Source: Linanthus parryae (taxonomy: Eukaryota; Streptophyta; Magnoliopsida; Ericales; Polemoniaceae). Taken from it: 64,000 bases of DNA. Below the pieces are notes generated by a model. It was not told the origin of the DNA and did no database searches. It saw only the letters and a program-made list of their open reading frames with translations. The DNA is taken from NCBI GenBank assembly GCA_023055425.1, contig JALGPY010000003.1, forward strand, positions 69,548,991-69,612,990, written 5' to 3'. This document shows positions 33,327 to 46,195 of the stretch, piece after piece (position 1 is the first letter of the stretch; every line of letters begins with the position of its first letter). Position numbers and translations under genes: made by a program.

Positions 33327-33785
33327 TTTAGGGTTTAGGGTTTTGAGAAGAGAATGTGATTGAGAGGATTTGAGAGAGAGAGAGAGAGAGAGAGAGTAGT
33401 TGCATAAAATTGGAAGAGGATGTGAAGAAAAAGCCCTGACTTTCAGCTTAAGTAGGTTGAGAGGATGAGTCATAAAAGGACTCTGCAATATCTACATGCA
33501 ATAATAGAATCTTGAAAAATCTTTTTGGGATATTTTAGAAAATTCTCCGAGTAATTCAAATATTATACAGTTATCTAAAAAGATAATATATAATATTTGA
33601 TGATCCAATTTTTTTAAAAAAATTACAGATATTATCAAGACCTGGAGAACAATCTCAAGGCCTTGAGATTTTCTGCAGTTTGAGAAACTTCAAAGCTTTG
33701 AGCTATACTTTCAAGGCTTCAGAAAGTATAATCTCAAGGCTTTGAGATTCCAACACATATACACATATAGGTACTAATACTCCCC
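33327..33785 (-). promoter_or_regulatory. Unit B spacer: telo-boxes, GA run and stem-loop
   Basis: Between pol and the extra ORF. Just before the ATG the minus strand reads aaaccctaaaccctaaa (33328-33346 region), two telo-boxes. A GA/CT microsatellite (about 33380-33395) follows upstream, and a stem-loop lies at 33556-33600. The order matches the spacer of element A. Promoter function is inference. Confidence 0.4.
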
Positions 33786-35728
33786 CTAAACCAATGCATC
33801 CTTGTTTAGCATCCCCAATTCAATCCTTAGAGATGAAAACCTATCATCTGGAAAAGGTTTAGTGAAATATCAGCAATTTGCATTGAAATAGAGATAAAAT
33901 TTAAAACAACATCACCTTGTTCTGCATGATCTCTAAGGAAGTGATGTCTCACATCTATGTGCTATGTCCTTGATTGCTGAACTGGATTCTTAGAGATTGA
34001 AATAGCACTTGTATGATCACAATGAATTGGCACATTTCTGAAGTTGTAGCCAAGATCTCTAAGTTGCTGAGCAATCCATAGAACTTGTGAACAGCAAGCA
34101 CCAGATGCAATGTATTCAGCTTCTGCAGTTGATAATGCTACATAATTTTGCTTTTTGGAATGCCAACTGATCAATGAAGATCCAAGAAATTGACAGCATC
34201 CAAAAGTACTTTTCCTGTCTACTTTATAACCTGCAAAATCTGCATCTGAATAGCCACTCAACATAAAATTAGATCTTCTTGGATACCAAAGCCCTAAGTC
34301 TCTGTTTCCATTCAAATATCTAAAAATTCTTTTAAATCTAGTTAGATGACTTTCCTTAGGATCTGCTTGAAATCTAGCACACATACAGACACTAAACATA
34401 ATGTCAGGTCTGCTAGCAGTTAAATACAATAGTGATCCAATCATACCTCTGTATTCCTTCTGATTCACATTCTTACCAGTTGAATCTTTGTCTAAAGAGA
34501 GTGATGAACTCATAGGGGTCTTAAGCACCTTGGACTGTGACATGTTGTACTTATTCAATAAGTCCTTGGTATATTTTCCTTGATGCACAAAAATTCCTTT
34601 CTTCATTTGTAATATATGAAGTCCAAGAAAGAAATTTAGTTCACCCATTAGGCTCATCTCAAACTCCCTGCACATCAGACTAGAAAACTCTTTTGAAAGA
34701 GCATCATTAGTAGCACCAAATAATATATCATCTACATAAATCTGAACTACTAACAAATCACTTTGTTGGTGTTTAATGAAAAGAGTTTTGTCTACTAATC
34801 CTCTTCTGAAATTGTTTTCAAGTAGAAATTTTGAAAGTTTGTCATACCAAGCCCTTGGAGCTTGTTTTAAACCATAAAGAGCTTTATCCAGTTTATAAAC
34901 ATGATCAGGAAACTTTTCATCTTCAAAACCAGGAGGTTGTGCTACAAAAACATCTTCTTGTAAATATCCATTTAGAAAAACACATTTGACATCAATTTGA
35001 TAAAGCTTTATGTTATTGTGAGATGCAAAAGCAAGAAGTATTCTAATAGCTTCTAACCTGGAAACAGGAGCAAAAGTCTCCTCATAATCTATACCTTCTT
35101 CTTGATTATATCCTTGAGCTACCAGTCTGGCTTTATTTCTTACCACTTTGCCATTCTCATCAAGCTTGTTTCTGAATACCCATCTGGTTCCAATAACTGA
35201 CTTCTCTTTAGGTCTGGGGACTAAATTCCAAACCTTGTTCCTTTCAAACTCATTCAGCTCACTCTGCATTACAATAATCCATTCTGCATCTTCCAGAGCT
35301 TCCTTGGTATTCTTAGGCTCAATCAAAGATACAAATGCACTGAAAGCACGTAAGTTCTTCAATTGTCCTCTTGTTTGTGTTCCAGTTGATGGATCTGATA
35401 TAATATTGTCAGTTGGATGGTCTGCAAGGTACTTAAACTTATTTCTTGGTACCCAGGAGTATTCTTCTTCAAGGCTTTGAGTCCTTGAAACAGTAGAGGG
35501 AGCATCATAGAAAGTTTCAGCTTCTTTCTCAAGGCTTTGAGATTTCGGTTCAGCAGGAGGTTCGAGGCCTTGAGATTCTACTGGTTGATTCTGTACAACA
35601 GTTTTGCTTTTGTCTTCTTTCACAACATCATCATCTGATTCATGCTTATTCAAATCTAGCTCTGCAAAACTTTCACTCATAGAATCCTTAGTACTTTCAT
35701 CAAAAATTACATGAATGCTCTTTTCCAC
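33786..35728 (-). pseudogene. pol: Unit B reverse transcriptase and RNase H
   Basis: An open stretch of 588 codons (35728-33962) holds RT and RNase H: RLVAQGYNQEEGIDYEETFAP, LYGLKQAPRAWY, YVDDILFGATND, SDADFAGYKVDRKST, ALSTAEAEYIASG. A TAG just after PVQQSRT (33962) removes the last 58 or so codons, which continue to the natural stop at 33786. The frame upstream is shifted, so the open stretch lacks its link to integrase. The linker contains several QSLE/QGLE words encoded by the recurring palindrome. Confidence 0.88.
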
Positions 35729-36990
35729 AATCTTTGTTTTTCTATTTTAAACTCTATAAGTTTGCTAGTTTGAGAATATCCAAGAAATACACCTTCATCA
35801 CTTCTTGCATCAAACTTACCAAGATTGTCTCTACCATTATTATGCACAAAACAGTTACAACCAAATGGCTTAAAATAAGAAACAGTAGGCTTTCTCCCTT
35901 TAAACAGTTCATAGGAAGTCTTTTTCAAAATAGTTCTAATCAAGCATCTATTCAGCACATAATTGGCAGTATTAACAGCTTGTGCCTATAAAAACTTTGG
36001 CAAGTTACTTTCAAGCAGCATGGTTCTGGACATATCCTCAAGTGTCCTATTTTTCCTTTCAACTACTCCATTTTGCTGTGGAGTTCTAGGTGCAGAAAAG
36101 TTGTGTGAAATGCCATGCTTTGCACAAAACAAATCAAAGTCAAGTTGATCCAATTCTCTACCATGATCACTTCTAATGGATGCAACAGGTAAGTTTTTCA
36201 AAGTTTGAAGTTCTTTGCACAATCTAGAAAACTCAGATAAAGCTTCAGTTTTGTCTCTGATAAACATCACCCAAGTAAATCTAGAATAATCATCAATTAT
36301 AACAAGCATATACCTCTTACCTATTGGGGTATGAACTCTCATAGGATCACACAAGTCCATATGCAGCAATTCTAAGGGTCTAGAAGTACTTACAAAGTTC
36401 TTTGGCTTGAAAGAGCTTCTAGTCTGTTTACCTTGTACACATGCCTTACAAACCTCATCATCTGAAAATTTCTGTGATGGTAAACCTCTTACCAAGTCCT
36501 TTGAGATGAGTTTATTCAAAGTATGTATACTAATATACCCAAGCTTTCTGTTCCAAAGCTTTGAATCTTCCTTCAAGGCCTTGAGGCGTTTTAGCTTATC
36601 ACCTGCAACACTGTTAGTATTCATAGCATATAGATTATATGACCTAGGAGCAGTGAGTATGCAATCACCAGATTTCTCATCTTGCACCACACATTTCTCC
36701 TTGTCAAGTACAGCTTTATAACCTTTATCACATAACTGAGAGATACTAAGCAAATTATACTTAAGTCCATCTACCAGATAAACATCAGATATAGAATTTG
36801 TAGAACCATTACCAATACTACCTATACAAATGATATTGCACTTTGCTTTGTCACCAAGTGTAATTGTTCCTCCAGATTTTTCTGTAAGTTCAGTAAAGAG
36901 AGACCTCTTTCCACTCATATGTCTAGAACAACCACTGTCTAATATCCATTTCTGATCTTTCAAGGCCTTGGTGACATCCTGCAAAAACAA
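35707..36990 (-). pseudogene. pol: Unit B protease and integrase, broken
   Basis: 36990-35986 is open: protease DSGCSRHMSG, pre-integrase LWNRKLGYIS, and integrase core LVIIDDYSRF, SDHGRELD and VVERKNRT, with all three catalytic residues. It then ends at a TAG replacing the Trp of NLPKFLW. A second piece (35958-35707) gives the C-terminal part (KPFGCNCFVHNNG) and frameshifts at its end. Unit C has the same two defects. Confidence 0.88.
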
Positions 36991-36991
36991 A

Positions 36992-38846
36992 TCATTGCCT
37001 CAACAGGCTATTAGACCAAGTGCAGAACTTTGAGTCATACTCAGAATCAGCCATATTAGGTGGCCTAATTCCTTTTGGAACCCAAATCTGCCTAACCTGT
37101 CCCTTAAGCTGATAAGGATAAGTATTCCTCATAATACGAGGTTCTGAATTTCTGAAGGGACAAGTTAATCTGACATGACCAATTTTTACACAGTAATGAC
37201 ATTTTGGAGATTTGACAAAAGTAGTTTGGCCTTTCTTTGGAAAATTTGGATTATAGCCAATCCCACTTTTATGCATTGATTTCAGACTTCCTCCAAGAAT
37301 GAGATTTAGATTATGTTCTGAGCCTGTAAACTTATGTAGGACCTTCTTGGACTCTTGAAGTTTCTAAGTCAAAGTACAGATCTGTTGTTCTAAATTCTCA
37401 GAATGAGCTTTTAGATCAGCATATCTTTTAGTTAAAAGAGTGTTTTGATAAACAACCTCATTTATCTGTGCCTTCAAGACTTTGAACCTGCTGTCCAAGG
37501 CCTTGAAGTTTTTTTCCATCTTTGTCTTAGAAACTTCAACAGTTTTGTTTGAAAATACTAGGTCCATGTTTTCTTTTACCTGCTCATGAACCCTAATCTT
37601 TAAAGAAGAAATCTCATTTCTATAACTCTCTTCATTCAAAAACATACTTTTGAGAATTTCAGAAAGTACATCAGATGGACTAGCAAGTAAATTTTTTACC
37701 ATGTCTTCAATGTGTCTGTCTGATGAACTTTCCTCATTATGTTTTGCCATGAAGCATAAGTTTGCTTGCTCTTCTTCTTTGTCTGAATCATTAGATGAAT
37801 CAGAATCACTCCAGGAAGCCATCATGGCTTTCTTCCTTCTGGTGTCACCATCCTTTTTCTGAATGTTCCTGCTCTTCTTCTTTTGTGGACAGTCCCTTAC
37901 TAAATGATCTGCATCACCACACTCAAAACAATTCATTAATTTAGTTTTATGTGACTGTGATAAATATTTACCTTTGTAATCCTTGCTGCCTTAGGGTCTT
38001 GATCTTTCTCTGTTGTAATCCCTGTTACCAGAGATTCTTTTCTTTTTGAGAATCCTGGCCAAGGCCTTGGAGATCAATGCTAAAGCCTCTTCATCATCAG
38101 GTTCCTCCTCAGTCTCAAGGCTTTGAGACTTTTCACTGTCTTTTTCCTTAAGTGCTAGGTTCCTGATATTTTCACTCAAATCACCTTCCACATCCTTCAT
38201 GGACATTTCATGAGTTAGCAGCTTTCCTTGTAGATCATCTAGCTGAAGAAGACTCAAGTCATGAGCTTCCTCAATGGCTGTTGTCTTTGGCTCCCACTTT
38301 GCTTTTGGCAAGCTTCTCAGAATCTTTCTGACCTTCTCTTCATTTGAGAACCTCTTTCCCAAAGACTCCAGGTTGTTCACCACATCAGTGAATCTTTTGA
38401 ACATTTCCTTGATGGTTTCATCTGAATTCATATTGAACAACTCATATTGCCTCAGAAGTATGTTGATTTTTGTCTGCTTAACCTGGGTGGTTCCTTCATA
38501 TGTCACCACCAGTTTATCCCAAACTTCTTTGGCACTTTTGGAGTTTGACACTCTATTGAACTCATCTGCATTTAAAGCACATCAAATTCATAGCTTTGTA
38601 ATTTTTGGATACCTTTTCCAGTTCAATAACTGAGAGATTTTCCTCAGACTTGACAATTCTGACTCCATCAATTGTAGTGTAATACTCATGAGGACCATTC
38701 TGAACTATTGACCATAGTTCCATGTCTTGATCTATGATGAACATCTTCATCAAAACCTTCCAATGCATGAAATTGTCACCACAGAACAATGGAGGTCTTT
38801 TAGCTGCCCTTCCTTGTGAGAATCCACCATCTCCTACATTACTCAT
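36992..38846 (-). pseudogene. gag: Unit B gag, broken
   Basis: ATG 38846 opens MSNVGDGGFSQGRAAKRP. A short deletion near 38580 shifts the frame after KNYKAMNL. The core resumes at 38551 (KSAKEVWDKLVVTYEGT, QTKINILLRQYELFNM), is stopped at 37991, and resumes with the first knuckle CFECGDADHLVRDC (37936-). A TAG (37364) ends it, and a second knuckle piece (37276-36992, CHYCVKIGHVRLTC) follows. Two of these breaks (the 37991 stop and a taa beside it) are absent from C. Confidence 0.87.
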
Positions 38847-38883
38847 AGTCACCAGATTGTTAGATCTAAAAACAGTGACACAA

Positions 38884-38895
38884 GCTCTGATACCA
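38884..38895 (-). other. Primer binding site of unit B
   Basis: TGGTATCAGAGC on the minus strand, two bases inside LTR2. Its presence here shows that the middle LTR also acts as a 5' LTR for unit B. Confidence 0.9.
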
Positions 38896-38897
38896 AT

Positions 38898-40407
38898 TGA
38901 AAGTGTGTAATGTAGACTAAATACATGAACTAAATACTCTAGAAGGGGGGGGGGTGTTGAATAGATTATGGAAACTTTTTACAAAACTTAAAGTTTAACA
39001 AAATAGCTTTGTGTGAAACTTGAAATCTCAAGGCCTCGAGATTTTGTAAACTGTCTGAAACTCACTAAGGCAAAATTGTAAGCTTCAAGGCCTTGAGCTG
39101 TGAACAATTCTAAACAGCTTTTAAACCCTAGTTTGATTTGAGTTGTGTGCAGCAGATAATAATCAAACAGAAAAGTAAAGGACACAAAGCAATTTACAGA
39201 GTTCAGTCCCAATGGACCTAATCTCTGCCTGAGGGATCTAATCCCACCAGGATTGGGCAAACACTTCTTATTACTCACACAAAAAAAGCCCTAGATCTTC
39301 AAGCCTAAGTAATTTCTCTTACACCTATACAGCTTGTGGTTCCAAACCTATCTATTTCCAGCTACTAACTGTTGAGCTAACAAGAACCTCTTGTTGTTCA
39401 CTTGAACAACCAACCACTAGGTTAAGTGAGGTTTAAGATAATATAGAGATACACAGATGAAGTACAAATGAAGAACACATTATAAAGATAAGCTGTTGAA
39501 GCCTGGAAGTGTTCTTCAGGAATGACTGGATTGATTTGATCTTCAGAAGTCTGGAATGAAGCTTGAATGATTGTGTGTTTGAATGGATGATCTCCCACGA
39601 ATTTGTCACACCTCTCAGAGTATTCTGCAAGCCTCTCTCTCCTTCAAAATTCAACGCAGTCTCTTTTATCCACAGCTGCAACTGATTGAGAGATTTTAGG
39701 ATCTCAGTTCCTACAAATCCTCCTTCTATTTTCAACTTAAATTCAAACAACTTCAGGTGGATATCTGTTGGAGTTTGTTGAGATTTCTCCTGCACGTTTA
39801 ACAAACTTGCAACAGCAAAGAAATACTGCAACAACACAATCCAAACAACTAACAGTGCTGAGACTTTTTGGTTATACAGTTTCTGATAAAACTATTTAAT
39901 AAATTTAGAACATTAATCTGCATATCCTCTAGAACAATAAGATATGAAAAACAAGTTTAAGACACTTAGAAGTGAGTAAATAATCACAATACTAAGAGTC
40001 ATAACCTGCAAGAAAGAATCAATCAAGTTCTGTAAAAACTGTCAGTAGCTCAAGGCATATCTCAAGGCCTTGGAGCTCTGAACCTGCTTCACAACATTTC
40101 AAAATTAAACCAAAATAACTTTGATTCTTCCTGTTCTGATCATATGCAATTGTGTTAGATGTATAAATAGTACAAACCACAAATATATACCATAAACCAC
40201 TGATTTTCATAATCAGATATCCAATTCTACAACAAAAAGATGTTAGAACACATAGCAGAATAAGCAATCTCAAGGCTTTGTAGTTCTGTCAATCTCAAGG
40301 CGTTGAGATAACTAACAATAGCCTTTGCTGCTAATGTCTTAGACTTTTGTCTTTCATCACTCAAAACAATTACCAATCAAAGCACATTCAGGGATCTTGA
40401 CTCAACA
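38898..40407 (-). repeat. Array LTR2 (shared middle LTR)
   Basis: 1,510 bp. It is bounded by the unit B primer site on the left and unit C polypurine tract (40408-) on the right, so it serves both units. Its left part shares ggcctcgag with LTR3; its right part shares catatgcaattg and ctacaacaaaaag with LTR1. Confidence 0.95.
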
Positions 40408-40802
40408 ATCTCCCCCTTGATGAAAGACAAAACCTACAGTCTTGCATAGATCTTCCTTCCACTCATAATCAAAAATTAAATAACCACAATCTGCAGATAA
40501 AATGTATACTGAATCCAAACAGATAACCAGGAGAATAAATATTACAAAATACCACATAATTACCACAGAAATGAAAATTAACCAAAATAACTAAAGGCCA
40601 ACTGTTATTATTTACTGGATACTGCAAACATACATTCTCCCCCTTTTTGACTTTCATCAAATAAGCTTGAAGAAATGTAGGATCATTACTCAGAGTTTAA
40701 AAATAAACTTAAAACAAAAACTGGCTAAAAAGTCAAGGCCTTGAGACAGTAAAGATAGAAGAGAATGAGAAAGATGGTCAAAGCTTTGGCATTCTCTGAT
40801 CT
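40408..40802 (-). other. Unit C 3' untranslated region with polypurine tracts
   Basis: Same content as 31199-31593: aagggggagat at the LTR and a second tract at about 40635-40649. No coding. Confidence 0.7.
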
Positions 40803-42534
40803 TCACTTCTTCTTTGATGTCTGGCCTTTCTCTGAGCCTTCCCCAATTTCTTCCTCACTTGCAGCTTCTTCTGCAGACTGATTACCTTCTTGTTCAGCTT
40901 CAACTTCAGCAACTACTTCTTGGATTATCTCATCTACTTTCTTCTTAGCCTGTGCTGAATCTACCTCTGCAGCGGCATCAACACCTGTGTCTTCATCATC
41001 ATCTTCCTCATCAGTTTGCTCAAACAAGTATTTTGAAGCTAGCACCACTGGAATTGGCTTCTTCTTCTTCTTCTTCTTCTTCTTCAGAAACTCTCCTAGC
41101 TTCTCTTCTGAATCCACACTGGTGTCATGACTAGTAGCAGAAGGTATCTTCTCCAGATTCAAGCCCTTGATGACAACATCTAACTTCCCATTCATAGTAT
41201 TCATCGAACCCTTGGGCTGATGAAATTCAGTTGACAGGTCAAACAAACTTTTTCTGAGATCCTCAATCTCAACTTGCTGATCTTCTAATTTCTCAACTAG
41301 CAGAGAGTAATCCTCATTGGCTTGCCCTTTCCCAGATTCAGTCCCCTTAGGCTTCACAAACTCCTTCTCAGCAAGTTCCTCCTTTGACAAATCAGAATAG
41401 AATTTCCAATGCCCTTTCCCAGTCTGAACCACCCCAATCCTCTGAAGTGCAGTCTCATCTATCACCCCAAATCCTCCAGTAATCTTTTCTTCTCCTTTCA
41501 CAGGCACATCAAAATACTCAAATAAAAGAGGTAACAGGTTGGCATATGGAAGAGGATGGTTTCTAGTCCCGGTTGCACAATAAATCATATGCTCCATCAC
41601 AACTGTAGGCAGGTCTATCTCAAACCCTTGAGATATCAGATACATCAAAATCAGAACTTCATCAGCTACCAGCTCTCTTGAGTTCTCCCTGGGAACTACA
41701 CTCGTCATCAAAATAGTAAACAAAATCTTGGCTTCACAGTTGAGCACAGAGTGTGTCAACTGTTTTGGACCAGAGGGAACACCTTCAACAATGAACATCT
41801 CCTTTGCCTTATATAAACACTCCTTCCTATCAGGATAATCTCCAACATTGTATTTCCTGGGAATGCCCAAGACTTTGGCAAAAGTCCTATGATCTAACCT
41901 CAAATCCACACCAGCCACTTTAGATGTTAAAACTATTTTCTCATCACCTTCAGACACCAAGTTCAGATAAAATAACCTAGTTAACCTAGGATAAGCCTTT
42001 TAAATAGGATTTAAAACTTTCCAAAAAGCAGTTTCCCTCAATTTTCTCATGCATTCTATGTCCAGTTTATCCAATAACTCATCCAAACTGTCCTAACTTC
42101 AGAACTAATAAACCACTCAGTTGGAAGTACATTCTTACCTTGATATCCTTTCTTAGTTGCAGCAGCAACTTGCTTAACCCTAGTCTTCTTCTCAGAGGAT
42201 TTGGCCTTCTCTTGTACTCCTTCAGTTGATTTCTTCTGGCTCTCCTGAGTTGACTTCCCTTTTTCCTCTTCAGTAGCCTTTTTCTTTTCTCCCCTTTCTT
42301 CTTCTCTGACCTAGGTTGATCACCACCCTGAGTCTCTTGTCGTGGATCAACACTTGAGCCTTCATCTCCCTTCTCTGTCCTTGACTTCTTTGCAGGAGGG
42401 GTATCCTCATGCAAACTTTGAGTGTTTTCTGAATCTGAATCAGAAATCATTATCTTCTCCTTCTTGTTTGCTCTCTTCTTGGATCTGCCTGAGGGCTTCC
42501 CCTGTTGCTGAATTCTGGCTGATTTGCGCTCCAT
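40803..42534 (-). pseudogene. Unit C extra ORF after pol, broken
   Basis: ATG 42534. The basic N-terminus reads as in B, but one G is missing after KKKG (near 42295), so the next 70 codons are frameshifted and end at 42079. The globular plus coiled-coil segment (41960-40803, 385 codons) is open, with a Lys run one residue shorter than in B. B and C are broken at different bases in the basic region, so those changes postdate the duplication. Confidence 0.65.
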
Positions 42535-42759
42535 TTTAGGGTTTAGGGTTTTGAGAAGAGAATGTGATTGAGAGGATTTGAGAGAGAGAGAGAGAGAGAG
42601 TAGTCGCATAAAATTGGAAGAGAATGTTAAGAAAAAGCCCTGACTTTCAGCTTAAGTAGGTTGAGAGGATGAGTCATAAAAGGACTCTCCAATATCTACA
42701 TGCAATAATAGAATCTTGAAAAATCTTTTTGGGATATTTTAGAAAATTCTCTGAGTAAT

Positions 42760-42804
42760 TCAAATATTATACAGTTATCTAAAAAGATAATATATAATAT
42801 TTGA
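42760..42804 (-). other. Stem-loop between pol and extra ORF (unit C)
   Basis: Arms tcaaatattatacagttatct and agataatatataatatttga around an aaaa loop. Same element as 33556-33600 in B and 10811-10855 in A. Confidence 0.7.
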
Positions 42805-42989
42805 TGATCCAATTTTTTTAAAAAAATTACAGATATTATCAAGACCTGGAGAACAATCTCAAGGCCTTGAGATTTTCTGCAGTTTGAGAAACTTCAAAGC
42901 TTTGAGCTATACTTTCAAGGCTTCAGAAAGTATAATCTCAAGGCTTTGAGATTCCAACACATATACACATATAGGTACTAATACTCCCC

Positions 42990-44932
42990 CTAAACCAATG
43001 CATCCTTGTTTAACATCCCCAATTCAAGCCTTAGAGATGAAAACCTATCATCTGGCAAAGGTTTAGTGAAATATCAGCAATTTGCATTGAAATAGAGATA
43101 AAATTTAAAACAACATCACCTTGTTCTGCATGATCTCTAAGGAAGTGATGTCTCACATCTATGTGCTATGTCCTTGAGTGCTGAACTGGATTCTTAGAGA
43201 TTGAAATAGCACTTGTATTATCACAATGAATTGGCACATTTCTGAAGTTGTAGCCAAGATCTCTAAGTTGCTGAGCAATCCATAGAACTTGTGAACAGCA
43301 AGCACCAGATGCAATGTATTCAGCTTCTGCAGTTGATAATGCTACAGAATTTTGCTTTTTGGAATGCCAACTGATCAATGAAGATCCAAGAAATTGACAG
43401 CATCCAAAAGTACTTTTCCTGTCTACTTTATAACCTGCAAAATCTGCATCTGAATAGCCACTCAACATAAAATTAGATCTTCTTGGATACCAAAGCCCTA
43501 AGTCTCTGGTTCCATTCAAATATCTAAAAATTCTTTTAACTCTAGTTAGATGACTTTCCTTAGGATCTGCTTGAAATCTAGCACACATACAGACACTAAA
43601 CATAATGTCAGGTCTGCTAGCAGTTAAATACAATAGTGATCCAATCATACCTCTGTATTCCTTCTGATTCACATTCTTACCAGTTGAATCTTTGTCTAAA
43701 GAGAGTGATGAACTCATAGGGGTCTTAAGCACCTTGGACTGTGACATGTTGTACTTATTCAATAAGTCCTTGGTATATTTTCCTTGATGCACAAAAATTC
43801 CTTTCTTCATTTGTAATATATGAAGTCCAAGAAAGAAATTTAGTTCACCCATTAGGCTCATCTCAAACTCCCTGCACATCAGACTAGAAAACTCTTTTGA
43901 AAGAGCATCATTAGTAGCACCAAATAATATATCATCTACATAAATCTGAACTACTAACAAATCACTTTGTTGGTATTTAATGAAAAGAGTTTTGTCTACT
44001 AATCCTCTTCTGAAATTGTTTTCAAGTAGAAATTTTGAAAGTTTGTCATACCAAGCCCTTGGAGCTTGTTTTAAACCATAAAGAGCTTTATCCAGTTTAT
44101 AAACATGATCAGGAAACTTTTCATCTTCAAAACCAGGAGGTTGTGCTACAAAAACATCTTCTTGTAAATATCCATTTAGAAAAACACATTTGACATCAAT
44201 TTGATAAAGCTTTATGTTATTGTGAGATGCAAAAGCAAGAAGTATTCTAATAGCTTCTAACCTGGCAACAGGAGCAAAAGTCTCCTCATAATCTATACCT
44301 TCTTCTTGATTATATCCTTGAGCTACCAGTCTGGCTTTATTTCTTACCACTTTGCCATTCTCATCAAGCTTGTTTCTGAATACCCATCTGGTTCCAATAA
44401 CTGACTTCTCTTTAGGTCTGGGGACTAAATTCCAAACCTTGTTCCTTTCAAACTCATTCAGCTCACTCTGCATTACAATAATCCATTCTGCATCTTCCAG
44501 AGCTTCCTTGGTATTCTTAGGCTCAATCAAAGATACAAATGCACTGAAAGCACATAAGTTCTTCAACTGTCCTCTTGTTTGTGTTCCAGTTGATGGATCT
44601 GATATAATATTGTCAGTTGGATGGTCTGCAAGGTACTTAAACTTCTTTCTTGGTACCCAGGAGTATTCTCCTTCAAGGCTTTGAGTCCTTGAAACAGTAG
44701 AGGGAGCATCATAGAAAGTTTCAGCTTCTTTCTCAAGGCTTTGAGATTTCGGTTCAGCAGGAGGTTCGAGGCCTTGAGATTCTACTGGTTGATTCTGTAC
44801 AACAGTTTTGCTTTTGTCTTCTTTCACAACATCATCATCTGATTCATGCTTATTCAAATCTAGCTCTGCAAAACTTTCACTCATAGAATCCTTAGTACTT
44901 TCATCAAAAATTACATGAATGCTCTTTTCCAC
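42990..44932 (-). pseudogene. pol: Unit C reverse transcriptase and RNase H
   Basis: 588 open codons (44932-43166) with the full RT and RNase H motif set including YVDDILFGATND and ALSTAEAEYIASG. The same TAG after PVQHSRT as in B cuts the tail; the natural stop is at 42990. Detached from integrase by the same frameshift as in B. Confidence 0.88.
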
Positions 44933-46194
44933 AATCTTTGTTTTTCTATTTTAAACTCTATAAGTTTGCTAGTTTGAGAATATCCAAGAAATACACCTTC
45001 ATCACTTCTTGCATCAAACTTACCAAGATTGTCTCTACCATTATTATGCACAAAACAGTTACAACCAAATGGCTTAAAATAAGAAACAATAGGCTTTCTC
45101 CCTTTAAACAGTTCATAGGAAGTCTTTTTCAAAATAGTTCTAATCAAGCATCTATTCAGCACATAATTGGCAGTATTAACAGCTTGTGCCTATAAAAACT
45201 TTGGCAAGTTACTTTCAAGCAGCATGGTTCTGGACATATCCTCAAGTGTCCTATTTTTTCTTTCAACTACTCCATTTTGCTGTGGAGTTCTAGGTGCAGA
45301 AAAGTTGTGTGAAATGCCATGCTTTGCACAAAACAAATCAAAGTCAAGTTGATCCAATTCTCTACCATGATCACTTCTAATGGATGCAACAGGTAAGTTT
45401 TTCAAAGTTTGAAGTTCTTTGCACAATCTAGAAAACTCAGATAAAGCTTCAGTTTTGTCTCTGATAAACATCACCCAAGTAAATCTAGAATAATCATCAA
45501 TTATAACAAGCATATACCTCTTACCTTTTGGGGTATGAACTCTCATAGGATCACACAAGTCCATATGCAGCAATTCTAAGGGTCTAGAAGTACTTACAAA
45601 GTTCTTTGGCTTGAAAGAGCTTCTGGTCTGTTTACCTTGTACACATGCCTTACAAACCTCATCATCTGAAAATTTCTGTGATGGTAAACCTCTTACCAAG
45701 TCCTTTGAGATGAGTTTATTCAAAGTATGTATACTAATATACCCAAGCTTTCTGTTCCAAAGCTTTGAATCTTCCTTCAAGGCCTTGAGGCGTTTTAGCT
45801 TATCACCTGCAACACTGTTAGTATTCATAGCATATAGATTATATGACCTAGGAGCAGTGAGTATGCAATCACCAGATTTCTCATCTTGCACCACACATTT
45901 CTCCTTGTCAAGTACAGCTTTATAACCTTTATCACATAACTGAGAGATACTAAGCAAATTATACTTAAGTCCATCTACCAGATAAACATCAGATATAGAA
46001 TTTGTAGAACCATTACCAATACTACATATACAAATGATATTGCACTTTGCTTTGTCACCAAGTGTAATTGTTCCTCCAGATTTTTCTGTAAGTTGAGTAA
46101 AGAGAGACCTCTTTCCACTCATATGTCTAGAACAACCACTGTCTAATATCCATTTCTGATCTTTCAAGGCCTTGGTGACATCCTGCAAAAACAA
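44911..46194 (-). pseudogene. pol: Unit C protease and integrase, broken
   Basis: Open from 46194 to 45190 with DSGCSRHMSG, LVIIDDYSRF, SDHGRELD and VVERKNRT, then the same Trp-to-stop change as in B. The C-terminal piece is 45162-44911. Confidence 0.88.
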
Positions 46195-46195
46195 A

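Noticed and set aside
33327..33346. Telomere-like repeat
   Set aside because: Only about two aaaccct units next to an ATG; a telo-box promoter motif fits better than a telomere relic.
35148..36721. Plus-strand Ser-rich open frames over B and C
   Set aside because: Complement shadows of RT and integrase, repeated at the same places in both units.
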